From JANXUR01 sp038229415 (GTDB lineage Bacteria; Acidobacteriota; Terriglobia; Terriglobales; Acidobacteriaceae), in NCBI GenBank assembly GCA_038229415.1, contig JBBROM010000003.1:62001-126000 (forward strand): 64,000 nucleotides of DNA. Direction: 5' to 3'. The position numbers and the translations under genes are program-made. The notes beneath the pieces were generated by a model that worked only from the letters and a program-made list of their open reading frames with translations, had not been told where the DNA came from and did no database searches. Positions 56,265 through 64,000 of this stretch are shown here, piece after piece; the first letter of the stretch is position 1, and each line of letters begins with the position of its first letter.

Positions 56265-58010
56265 CTATTTGGGTGGGGAAGCCAGTGCAGTTTTCTCTTT
56301 TATCCCGCCGCCCTCGACGATGGTGTAAAGAAAATCCGCTGGGATCTCTTTCAGTGTTTCCACCTGGCCATCGGGCCAGCGAATCTGCATTTCGGTGATC
56401 TTGGTTTCGCTGCCCAGGCCAAAATGCAGACGCACGTCATTCTGCGAAAGGTAGCTGCCGCCGCTACGGACCTCGCGCATCTGGGTCACGCTACCGGACT
56501 TGACCGTCACACGGGCGCCGATGGCGAGCTTGTTCGCCTTGGCCCCGGCCAGCTTGAGCAGCACCCGATGATTGTCGCCGCAGTGATTCAGCAACACGCT
56601 GGGCGGAGCTCCTACGTTCAGAATCACCACGTCCACACAGCCATCGTTGTTCAGGTCTCCAAACGCCGCGCCGCGCCGCGACTCCACGGGAATGCTGTTC
56701 AGGCCAGCACCGGCGGCTACTTCTTCAAACGTTCCGTCCCGCTGACTGCGAAACAGCAGCATATTTTGCTTGTAATGAGCTTCACCAGCAATGGCGTCCA
56801 CCTGCGGATACACGTGCCCGTTGACCACTAGAAAGTCTAGCCAGCCGTCGTTATCCATGTCGAAAAATGATGTGCCCCAACCCACGTAGGGTTTGCTGGG
56901 TTGCGCAATACGCGAGCGCCAGGTGACGTCGCCGAAACCCTGCGGGCCCAGATTGCGGTAAATTGTGTCGGACTGATCCACAAAATTGGTGACAACGACG
57001 GCAAGCTTGCCTTCGTTGAGGTAGTCGCCCCAGTCCACGCCCATGGAGCCTTGTTCCTGCCCGTCGCCGCTCAAGTCGGCTCCGCCTAGCAGTCCAGTCT
57101 CCTCGAAGGTGCCGTCATGCTTGTTGCGGTAGAGATAATTTGGTCCGGCATCATTGGCAACGTAAATGTCGGGCCAGCCGTCGTTGTCATAATCACCAAC
57201 TACCACGCCTAGGCCGTAGTAGTGGTTAGGGTCGTCCACGCCTGCCTTTTTGGAAACATCCTCAAATGTGCCGTCGCCCTTGTTGCGGAACAGAAAGTCG
57301 CTTTCGCCGGGCATCCCCCAGGGGCCGCACTGCACCAGAATGCCTTTATAGCGGCAAAATTTTTCGTTGCTGCCGAGCTCTGGCAGCTTGCCCATATCTA
57401 CTCGCACATAGCGAGAGACGAATAGATCGAGCTTACCGTCATGGTCGAAGTCGAGCCACGCCGAGCCGGTGGAGAAGCCACCTACGGCGACGCCAGCTCT
57501 GTCAGTAACATCTTCAAACTTGCAGTTGCCCAGATTGTGATAAAGCGCGTTGCCACCATAACCAGTGACGTAGATGTCAGGTAGGCCGTCGTCATCGTAA
57601 TCGGTGACGGAGATGCCCATACCCCAACCCTTACGTGTAAGACCAGCGGACTTGGTGATGTCGGTGAATTTGAGGCTACCGTCGGGAGTGGCGGTCTGAT
57701 GGTAAAGGGTGATCAATGGATCGCCGCCGCTGCTGCGAAAGCGATCCACGGTTGAGCCATTCACTACAACGATCTCCAACTTACCGTCGTTGTCGCAGTC
57801 AATGACCCCCGCGCCGCCACTCATGGATTCCACGATGTAACGCATTTCGGGGGATGAAATATGCGAGGTGGTGATACCAGCGGACCTGGCAATATCCTCA
57901 AAATGCGGCAACGGAGGATGGGTGACAGCAGGTGTGGCCTGCGCGAAGGAATGGCCACACACGAAGACCGCAAGAGCGAAAGTAACGGAGAGAAGACGAA
58001 AAGCTGGCAT
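56265..58010 (-). CDS. CRTAC1 family protein (FG-GAP/VCBS repeats plus ASPIC/UnbV domain)
   Basis: A 581-aa secreted protein with a signal peptide ending near HSFAQA. A seven-bladed propeller is marked by calcium-type loops: DCDNDGKLEIVVVNG, DYDDDGLPDIYVTGYG, DFDHDGKLDLFVSRY, DYDNDGWPDIYVAND, DMDNDGWLDFLVVNG and DLNNDGCVDVVILN. The C-terminal ASPIC/UnbV domain covers about 480-570 (GARVTVKSGSVTQMREVRSGGSYLSQNDVRLHFGLG). Family members bind calcium and occur in secreted complexes; their exact role is unclear. It is often found near TPR and TonB genes in Acidobacteria, as here. Confidence 0.92.
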   Translation of the reverse strand: MPAFRLLSVTFALAVFVCGHSFAQATPAVTHPPLPHFEDIARSAGITTSHISSPEMRYIVESMSGGAGVIDCDNDGKLEIVVVNGSTVDRFRSSGGDPLITLYHQTATPDGSLKFTDITKSAGLTRKGWGMGISVTDYDDDGLPDIYVTGYGGNALYHNLGNCKFEDVTDRAGVAVGGFSTGSAWLDFDHDGKLDLFVSRYVRVDMGKLPELGSNEKFCRYKGILVQCGPWGMPGESDFLFRNKGDGTFEDVSKKAGVDDPNHYYGLGVVVGDYDNDGWPDIYVANDAGPNYLYRNKHDGTFEETGLLGGADLSGDGQEQGSMGVDWGDYLNEGKLAVVVTNFVDQSDTIYRNLGPQGFGDVTWRSRIAQPSKPYVGWGTSFFDMDNDGWLDFLVVNGHVYPQVDAIAGEAHYKQNMLLFRSQRDGTFEEVAAGAGLNSIPVESRRGAAFGDLNNDGCVDVVILNVGAPPSVLLNHCGDNHRVLLKLAGAKANKLAIGARVTVKSGSVTQMREVRSGGSYLSQNDVRLHFGLGSETKITEMQIRWPDGQVETLKEIPADFLYTIVEGGGIKEKTALASPPK

Positions 58011-58118
58011 GGGGGTCTCGACAGGGCGAATTATAGTCGAAATTCTCCTTGAAGAGTGAGACTCCGCCGACGCGGCCTGACAACTCAGCTTAGCACCAAA
58101 AAATCAATTTTCTTTACA

Positions 58119-58133
58119 AGAATAACGATTTTG
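58119..58133 (-). promoter_or_regulatory. Candidate operator before the GH116 gene
   Basis: AGAATAACGATTTTG on the plus strand is the exact reverse complement of the site at 48718-48732 before the TonB receptor. It lies about 88 nt upstream of the GH116 start, overlapping a possible TTTACA promoter element. This is consistent with a shared regulator. Confidence 0.5.
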
Positions 58134-58220
58134 TAATAGCATCCACCTCGGTGATCCTTCGCTAAAAGTGCCGTCAGATGCACTGCCAGAGGGTCGCGTC
58201 CGCGAAATAACCCGGGAGGG

Positions 58221-60653
58221 ATGATGAGATTGCGCAGTGTCGCGTTGGCGATGAGCTTGTGGTTCTTGATGGCGAGTGCCGGTTGGGCATTCGATGGTGG
58301 TAATGGCATCCCGAAGGTGGCATGGCGGCGTCCGATTGGGCAGCCCTTGCAGAATGCCGGAACCAAGAAGGCGGGGCTGGAGCCGCAGCACGTGGATGAC
58401 GGCTACTATCAAGGTGCTCCAGTGGGCGGATTCGGTGCAGGTACATTCTCGCGGAGCTATCGCGGAGATTTTTCGCGCTGGCATCTGAAGGGTGGCGTAC
58501 ATAAGTATCAAACCGTCTATGCGAACCAGTTTGCCATGTTCCAGCAGCAACAAGGCGGTGCGCCGGTGGCGCAGGTGCTCTCCGCAGATCATCCTGCACA
58601 AGGCCAGCTCAGCTCGTGGAAGTGGGACTACCCGGTAGGGGCGGGGGATTATGCCGCGCTGTATCCAAAGTCCTGGTTCGATTACACGTGGAACAAGTTT
58701 CCAGCACATGTGACACTGGAGCAGTTTTCGCCGATATTGCCCGACAACTACAAAGAATCAAGCTACCCCGTCGCTGTGTACCGCTGGCACGCGGAAAACC
58801 CAACCAACAAGCCAGTAACCGTTTCGGTGTTGCTCTCGTGGACCAATATGCTGGGCTGGTTCCGCAGCTTTTCCCGCAACATGGATGACCATAGCGACGA
58901 AGGCAACCACAACCAGGCCTTCGAGCAGGCCACCGCAGCAGGCAAAATGGTAGGTGTACTCATGGATCGCAATCGCGATGGCGATGTGCGGGATGAGTGG
59001 GACGGCCAGTTCGTCATTGCGTCGCTGGAGTCACCTGGCGTGGAGGTTTCATACCAGACAACCTATTTGCCCGATAACGACGGCAGCGAAATCTGGAAGC
59101 CATTTGCCGCCAACGGTGCGCTAAACAACAGCAAGCGCGCCTGGGTCAGCAGCGGCGAGTCGTTGGGCTCGGCGATTGCTGTCAAGTTCACGCTGCAGCC
59201 GGGCGAGAAGCGCGTCATTCCCATGGTGATTGCGTGGGACATGCCAGTGGTTTCCACGGGCAGTGGCCGCAAATGGTTCAGGCACTACACCGATTTCTTT
59301 GGCACGAGTGGCACACATGCCACCGACATTGCTCGTGAGGCTCTTGCGAGCGCTGACTCATGGAGCGCCACCGTAGACAAGTGGCAAGCGCCATGGGCAA
59401 ACGATGAAAGCAAACCCGCATGGTACCGCGGCATGTTGTTCAACGAACTCTACGCGCTGGCCGATGGTGGTTCGTGGTGGGGGCGTCCGGTGGATTCCGA
59501 CCCCAAAACCCCACACACCTTTGGATTCATGGAGTGCTTCGACTACCCGTTTTACTCCACACTCGACGTGCTCTTCTACGGCTCGATGCCGCTGATCAAG
59601 TTCTGGCCCGAGCTGGACAAGCAGCAATTGCGCCAGTTCACCAAGACCGTCCCCGAAGAAGACACAAGCAAGTATTTGTGGATTTGGAAGAGCCTCCAGT
59701 CCGGGCACGAAGAGTTCCGTATCCGCAAAGCTCGGGGCGTGGTGCCGCACGATCTTGGCGTACCGCGCGAAGATCCGTTTATACGGGCCAACCAGTTCAG
59801 TTGGCAAGACACCAACGGCTGGAAGGACCTGAACACCAAATACGTACTGATGGTGTATCGCGACTACGTACTCACTGGCCGCAAAGATCGTGCCTTCCTC
59901 GAAAGCTCGTGGAGTGCGATGAAGCTCGCCATGGAATATATGAAGCAGTACGACCGCAATGGCGACGGGTTGCCGGAGAACGACGGCTATCCTGACCAGA
60001 CGTACGACGAGTGGGTGGTGAAGGGCGAGAGCGCTTACTCCAGTGGATTGTGGCTGGCGGCGTTGCGTGCTTCCGAAGAGACCGCGAAAATTCTCGGCGA
60101 CCAGCCAGCCGAGGCGGAATATCATGCGCTATTCGCCAAAGCGCAGGCCAGCTATATGCAGAAGCTGTGGAATGGTGAGTTCTTCCGCTACGACATTTCC
60201 AGCGAGTACAAGGACAACATTCAGGCCGATCAACTCTGCGGGCAATGGTATGCAAGCCTTACAGGTCTTGGCGATCTGGTGCCGCGCGACGCCCAACTAA
60301 AGGCTCTGCATAAGGTGTACGACTTCAACGTGATGAAGTTTGGCGGCGGTGCCATGGGTGCAGTCAACGGCATGACGACCGACGGCAAGTTGATTGTGCG
60401 CCAAGGCAATCAACAAGTGCGTGAAGTGTGGACTGGCACTACATTCAGCGTGGCCGCCTTGATGTTGCACGATGGCATGAAGGAAGAGGGCTTCCACACC
60501 GCGTGGGGTGTTTACAACGTTGTATACGAGAAGAAGGGCTTCTGGTTCCGCACTCCGGAGGCGTATGACGTGGATGGCAACTACCGGGCTTCCATGTACA
60601 TGCGTCCGCTGTCTGTGTGGGCAATGGAGATGACTGAGCCGCCAGCGAAGTAG
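58221..60653 (+). CDS. Glycoside hydrolase family 116 protein (beta-glucosidase/xylosidase-like)
   Basis: An 810-aa secreted protein (signal LALAMSLWFLMASAGWAF-like). GGGAGGG directly precedes two ATGs; the second (58224) has better spacing. The N-terminal beta domain begins PKVAWRRPIGQP and holds PVGGFGAGTFSRSYRGDFSRWHL. The catalytic alpha/alpha barrel contains FMECFDYPFYSTLDVLFYGS (probable nucleophile Glu) and ENDGYPDQTYDEW (probable acid/base Asp). This architecture matches the bacterial relatives of human GBA2. The substrate could be beta-glucosides or beta-xylosides. The neighbouring xylulokinase favours xylose-containing material, but this is inference. Confidence 0.9.
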   Translation: MMRLRSVALAMSLWFLMASAGWAFDGGNGIPKVAWRRPIGQPLQNAGTKKAGLEPQHVDDGYYQGAPVGGFGAGTFSRSYRGDFSRWHLKGGVHKYQTVYANQFAMFQQQQGGAPVAQVLSADHPAQGQLSSWKWDYPVGAGDYAALYPKSWFDYTWNKFPAHVTLEQFSPILPDNYKESSYPVAVYRWHAENPTNKPVTVSVLLSWTNMLGWFRSFSRNMDDHSDEGNHNQAFEQATAAGKMVGVLMDRNRDGDVRDEWDGQFVIASLESPGVEVSYQTTYLPDNDGSEIWKPFAANGALNNSKRAWVSSGESLGSAIAVKFTLQPGEKRVIPMVIAWDMPVVSTGSGRKWFRHYTDFFGTSGTHATDIAREALASADSWSATVDKWQAPWANDESKPAWYRGMLFNELYALADGGSWWGRPVDSDPKTPHTFGFMECFDYPFYSTLDVLFYGSMPLIKFWPELDKQQLRQFTKTVPEEDTSKYLWIWKSLQSGHEEFRIRKARGVVPHDLGVPREDPFIRANQFSWQDTNGWKDLNTKYVLMVYRDYVLTGRKDRAFLESSWSAMKLAMEYMKQYDRNGDGLPENDGYPDQTYDEWVVKGESAYSSGLWLAALRASEETAKILGDQPAEAEYHALFAKAQASYMQKLWNGEFFRYDISSEYKDNIQADQLCGQWYASLTGLGDLVPRDAQLKALHKVYDFNVMKFGGGAMGAVNGMTTDGKLIVRQGNQQVREVWTGTTFSVAALMLHDGMKEEGFHTAWGVYNVVYEKKGFWFRTPEAYDVDGNYRASMYMRPLSVWAMEMTEPPAK

Positions 60654-60674
60654 CGGCACAGAAAATGAGCCGAG

Positions 60675-60713
60675 AATAGGCGCTGCCGGCATCTTGGCAG
60701 CGCCTATTTCTTT
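60675..60713. terminator. Bidirectional terminator between GH116 and xylB
   Basis: AATAGGCGCTGCC pairs perfectly with GGCAGCGCCTATT (13 bp, 8-base loop), followed by TCTTT on the plus strand. It lies between two convergent genes, 22 nt after the GH116 stop, and probably serves GH116 best. Confidence 0.75.
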
Positions 60714-60719
60714 GCCCCT

Positions 60720-62216
60720 TTAACCGTGCGTGATGCTGCGCAGCGCCGGATACATCCGGCGGAAACTGGCGTAGCTTGCACCCATGGCAGAGACCGAGTT
60801 CGCATCTGGAGCAACTCGGCTCGCCACACGCACGGTGGAGTCACAGGCTTCAGCCACGCTACTCCACATGCCTGCGCCGACTCCGGCGAGGATGGCTGCA
60901 CCGTAGGCTGCCCCTTCTTCCGCTTCCACGATTTCAACTTCGTGTGCGTACACGTCGGCTTGAATTTGCCGCCACAGCGCTGACCTAGCGCCGCCTCCGC
61001 CCAAGCGTATGGAGTTCACCGGAACTTGCATCTCCGCAAAGATGGAAAACGTATCGCGCAGACTGAAGACGACGCCTTCCATAATGGCGCGAACCACATG
61101 AGCACGCGTGTGCGAGGCTGTGATGCCAGTGAGCGCACCGCGTGCTTCCGGGTCAAGATGCGGTGTGCGCTCACCCATCAGGTACGGAGCCCACAACATG
61201 CCTTCGCAGCCGGGAGGCACCTTCGCAGCTTCGTCGCTCAAGCGTACATAGGGGTCGCGGCCATCGTCTACGCTAGCGCCGAACTGGTCGCGGAACCAGC
61301 GCAAGGAAAGGCCCGCAGCTTGAGTTACGCCCATCACGTGCCACACCCCGGGGATGGCGTGGCAGAAGGTGTGCAATCTTCCGCGCGGATCGAGCGCGGG
61401 ACGATCTGTTGCCGCGAACACCACTCCTGAAGTTCCGATGGTGGCGCTGACCGAGCCGGAGCGAACGATGCCCATGCCGACTGCGCCAGCGGCCTGGTCG
61501 CCTGCACCTGCCACCACTGGCGTTCCGGCCACCAGTCCGCACGCCGCCGCACCTTCCGCCGAAAGTTTGCCGCACACGTCGGGAGACTCAAATAGTGCAG
61601 GTAAAATGCGCTCTTCGATGCCTGTGGCTGCCAGAATCTCCTGGGACCACTTGCGGTTGGCTACGTCCAGCATGAGTGTGCCCGAGGCGTCGGCCATGTC
61701 AATCGCGTGTTCGCCGGTGAGGCGGAAGCGTACATAGTCCTTGGGCAGCATGATGTGGCGCACGCGCGCCCACAACTCGGGTTCGTTTTCACGAACCCAC
61801 ATCAGCTTCGTCAATGTGAAGTTGGTGAGCGCGGGATTGCAGGTGAGTTGAATCAGCCGCTCCGCGCCAATCTTCTCGGTCAGTTGGTCGCACTGGGCTT
61901 GCGTACGCTGGTCACACCAGATCAAGGCAGGCCGCACTACCGCGCCGCTCGCGTCGAGCATCACGGCACCGTGCATTTGGCCAGAGAAGCCGACGCAAGC
62001 AACTTGAGCCGGAGAAGTAGAGGCGGTGTCCAAGGCGCCGCGTACAGCCATGCGAGTGGCGCGCCACCAGTCTTCGGGATGCTGTTCCGCCCAGCCAACC
62101 TGCGGTGATGCAAAAGGAGCATGTTCTTCCGTGGACGCAGCGACGATGCGTCCGCTTTCGTCCATCAGAATGGCGCGAGTACCGCTGGTGCCGACATCAA
62201 TACCCAGTGCCAACAT
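60720..62216 (-). CDS. xylB: Xylulokinase
   Basis: Phosphorylates D-xylulose in xylose catabolism. The protein is 498 aa from the ATG at 62216 (GGAGA upstream). It belongs to the FGGY kinases: the N-terminal ATPase motif is LGIDVGTSGTRAILMDESG, and the substrate-side VGFSGQMHGAVMLD (xylulokinase-type MHG) is at about 74-90. Later motifs are GAGDQAAGAVGMG, TIGTSGVVFA and RLGGGGARSALWRQIQADVY. The divergent GH3 gene starts about 98 nt away across a region with two dyads, so the two are likely co-regulated. No xylA is in the window. Confidence 0.93.
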   Translation of the reverse strand: MLALGIDVGTSGTRAILMDESGRIVAASTEEHAPFASPQVGWAEQHPEDWWRATRMAVRGALDTASTSPAQVACVGFSGQMHGAVMLDASGAVVRPALIWCDQRTQAQCDQLTEKIGAERLIQLTCNPALTNFTLTKLMWVRENEPELWARVRHIMLPKDYVRFRLTGEHAIDMADASGTLMLDVANRKWSQEILAATGIEERILPALFESPDVCGKLSAEGAAACGLVAGTPVVAGAGDQAAGAVGMGIVRSGSVSATIGTSGVVFAATDRPALDPRGRLHTFCHAIPGVWHVMGVTQAAGLSLRWFRDQFGASVDDGRDPYVRLSDEAAKVPPGCEGMLWAPYLMGERTPHLDPEARGALTGITASHTRAHVVRAIMEGVVFSLRDTFSIFAEMQVPVNSIRLGGGGARSALWRQIQADVYAHEVEIVEAEEGAAYGAAILAGVGAGMWSSVAEACDSTVRVASRVAPDANSVSAMGASYASFRRMYPALRSITHG

Positions 62217-62246
62217 GGCAAGTCTCCACGAATTCACTTGACGTGT

Positions 62247-62256
62247 ACGTTAACGT
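62247..62256. promoter_or_regulatory. ACGTTAACGT palindrome in the xylB/GH3 promoter region
   Basis: A perfect 10-bp palindrome lies in the divergent intergenic region, close to both starts. A CG-containing dyad of this sort could be bound by a LacI-type regulator; no direct proof is available. Confidence 0.4.
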
Positions 62257-62258
62257 CG

Positions 62259-62273
62259 GTGGTATAGTACCAC
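62259..62273. promoter_or_regulatory. GTGGTATAGTACCAC dyad in the xylB/GH3 promoter region
   Basis: A perfect 6-bp inverted repeat with a 3-base centre. It resembles the GGTATAGACC-type sites of GntR/HutC-family regulators. It lies 41 nt before the GH3 start and 43 nt before the xylB start. Confidence 0.5.
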
Positions 62274-62313
62274 ACGAAGCCAATCCTGCCGCAAAAGAAC
62301 TTCTGGAGATTTC

Positions 62314-64000
62314 ATGTTCTACCACTTTCGCTTGCGTTTCATAGCAGTCTTGATTGCAAGTACAGTTGCCTGCGTCGGGTTTTCGGTCACGCAGGAAAGG
62401 CCAGCCTACAAGGATGCAAGCCGACCAGTGGAAGAGCGCATAAAGGATTTGCTGGGGCGCATGACGGTGGACGAAAAAGTGGCGCAACTGCAAGGCACAT
62501 GGCAGAACCGGGCGCAGCTTTCTCCTGAGGCGCAGGCCAAGATGTTTGTAGGGCTGAAAGGCGAATTCTTGCCCGAGAGGGCCGCCGCAGCAATCTCCAA
62601 CGGCCTCGGGCAGATGTCGCGACCCAGCGAAAATCGCGGCCCTCGCGAGATGGCCGAGTTCACCAACACCATGCAGAAATGGATGATGGAACATACCCGG
62701 CTTGGCATTCCCGTGATGTTCCACGAAGAGTGTTTACACGGCCACGCCGCGCCCAAGGGCACGCACTTTCCCATCCCGATTGGGCTGGCTTCTACTTGGG
62801 ACCCAGCGCTGAACCATGAAATTTTCGCGGCCGTGGCTGCGGAAGTGCGCGCGCGTGGTGCGCACCAGTGCCTGATGCCTGATCTAGATTTGGCACGTGA
62901 GCCACGTTGGGGCCGCACAGAAGAAACTTATGGCGAAGATCCGTATCTGGTCTCGCGCATGGGCGTGGCAGCGGTGTCAGGGTTGCAGGGCAACAATCCC
63001 GGCATTGATGGCGAACACGTAATTTCGACCGGCAAGCATTTTGCCGTGCATGGCCAGCCGGAAGGCGGCACCAACATCGCACCGGGCAACTACTCTGAGC
63101 GCGTGATTCGCGAATATTTTCTTGCGCCATTCGAGGCGGTCGTGAAAGAAGCACACCTGCAAAGCATCATGCCCTCTTACAACGAGATTGATGGCGTGCC
63201 TTCGCATACGAATGGGCCGCTCATCAACGGAATCTTGCGCAAGGAGTGGGGCTTTGACGGCTTTGTGGTATCGGACTATTTTGCGGTCACTGATCTGATC
63301 GACATTCATCGCGTAGCAGCTAACAATGAGGACGCCGCGCGGCAAGCCCTTACGGCAGGCGTAGATGTAGAGCTTCCGGGTGCAGTTGCATTCTTTACTC
63401 TTCCGCAGCAGATCAAGTCTGGTGCGATTTCGACTGACCTGCTCGACACCGCCGTGGCGCGCGTGTTGCGGGCGAAATTCCAGCTGGGTCTGTTCGACAA
63501 CCCATTGGTGGATCCGGCAAAGGCGGTGGCTGTTACCAATAGTGCCGAGCATCAGGCGCTGGCGCTGCGGGCGGCGCATGAGGCGATCATCTTACTTAAA
63601 AATCAGAATCACCTGCTTCCGCTGGACAAGAACAAGATCAGGCGCATCGCTGTGTTAGGGCCGAATGCAGGGGACTTACATCTAGGCGGTTACAGCGATG
63701 ACCCCGGGCGCGGTGTGAGTATTTTGCAGGGCATTAAGAACAAGCTGGGCATGGATAAGGTGGTTTACGCCGAAGGGTGCCGCATCACAGAGAACAAGCC
63801 GGATTGGAACTCTGACGTTGCGATTCTAGCGGATCCCAAGCTTGATGAGCCGCGACTTGCCGAGGCTGTTCGCGTAGCCAAGGGTGCGGATGCCGCCATT
63901 ATCGTGGTCGGAGAGAACGAGACAACGTCACGGGAAGCCTGGTCCAACACGCATATGGGTGACCGCGACAGCCTTGACTTACTGGGCAGACAGGATGAAC
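62314..64000 (+). CDS. Glycoside hydrolase family 3 protein (partial, runs off the window)
   Basis: At least 562 codons are visible from the ATG at 62314 (CTGGAG upstream); the frame is still open at 64000. A hydrophobic signal (FIAVLIASTVACVGF) comes first; a Cys there could be a weak lipobox. The GH3 N-terminal barrel begins with VEERIKDLLGRMTVDEKVAQL and contains RWGRTEETYGEDPYLVSRMG, KHFAVHG, and the nucleophile Asp in GFDGFVVSDYFAV. The second domain starts near EAIILLKNQNHLLPLD. The residues fit beta-xylosidase/glucosidase members. Divergence from xylB supports a role in xylo-oligosaccharide use. Confidence 0.93.
   Translation, partial: MFYHFRLRFIAVLIASTVACVGFSVTQERPAYKDASRPVEERIKDLLGRMTVDEKVAQLQGTWQNRAQLSPEAQAKMFVGLKGEFLPERAAAAISNGLGQMSRPSENRGPREMAEFTNTMQKWMMEHTRLGIPVMFHEECLHGHAAPKGTHFPIPIGLASTWDPALNHEIFAAVAAEVRARGAHQCLMPDLDLAREPRWGRTEETYGEDPYLVSRMGVAAVSGLQGNNPGIDGEHVISTGKHFAVHGQPEGGTNIAPGNYSERVIREYFLAPFEAVVKEAHLQSIMPSYNEIDGVPSHTNGPLINGILRKEWGFDGFVVSDYFAVTDLIDIHRVAANNEDAARQALTAGVDVELPGAVAFFTLPQQIKSGAISTDLLDTAVARVLRAKFQLGLFDNPLVDPAKAVAVTNSAEHQALALRAAHEAIILLKNQNHLLPLDKNKIRRIAVLGPNAGDLHLGGYSDDPGRGVSILQGIKNKLGMDKVVYAEGCRITENKPDWNSDVAILADPKLDEPRLAEAVRVAKGADAAIIVVGENETTSREAWSNTHMGDRDSLDLLGRQDE

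Overview
The window looks like a chromosomal segment of an acidobacterium, most likely class Terriglobia (old subdivision 1). I infer this from the gene content: CarboxypepD_reg-type TonB-dependent receptors, GloVer-repeat proteins, a CRTAC1 (FG-GAP plus ASPIC/UnbV) protein paired with TPR proteins, a two-half ThyX and several plant-polymer hydrolases. The DNA is moderately GC-rich. No rRNA, tRNA, CRISPR array, transposase or phage gene was seen.

Layout. 0-16 kb: purF, then a convergent translation-termination cluster (DUF1385 gene, prfA, a PaiB-like gene, prmC), a cation efflux protein, an EamA transporter, an OmpA-domain protein, an M20 peptidase, a small accessory patch (DUF7002 gene with an in-frame stop, DUF433/DUF5615 pair), dgt, a peroxiredoxin-like gene with an in-frame UGA, and a large TPR protein. 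16-31 kb: a GloVer protein, purH, an XRE regulator, a GNAT acetyltransferase, fabG, a lone AAA ATPase bracketed by double palindromes, a DUF2071 protein, thyX, a frameshifted four-domain TonB-C protein, recA, a DinB-fold protein, and a second GloVer gene lying between two copies of the coaD promoter and 5' end. 31-45 kb: an aminotransferase, the GDP-mannose set (manA, manC, phosphohexomutase), kdsB, a zinc-ribbon protein, glnS, a TonB-dependent receptor and glnD. 45-64 kb: a carbohydrate-use region with GH16, a seven-heme cytochrome, a LacI regulator, a large TonB receptor, two TPR proteins, CRTAC1, GH116, xylulokinase and a GH3 enzyme cut by the window end.

Most striking. The peroxiredoxin-like gene at 13129-13707 (minus strand) has a TGA exactly where relatives carry the first Cys of a CxxC redox motif (GYW-U-PFC). 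The frame stays open for 115 more codons, and a 7-bp hairpin with a G in its tetraloop begins 18 nt after the TGA. This is best read as a selenoprotein (Sec77), which would otherwise be annotated as two fragments.

Other items to check: the promoter/5'-gene duplication around the second GloVer gene; the palindrome-flanked ATPase, whose right flank supplies the last codons and stop of its neighbour; a 15-nt motif shared by the TonB receptor and GH116 promoters next to a LacI gene; two clean dyads between xylB and the GH3 gene; and a C9 tract that breaks the frame of the TonB-C protein.
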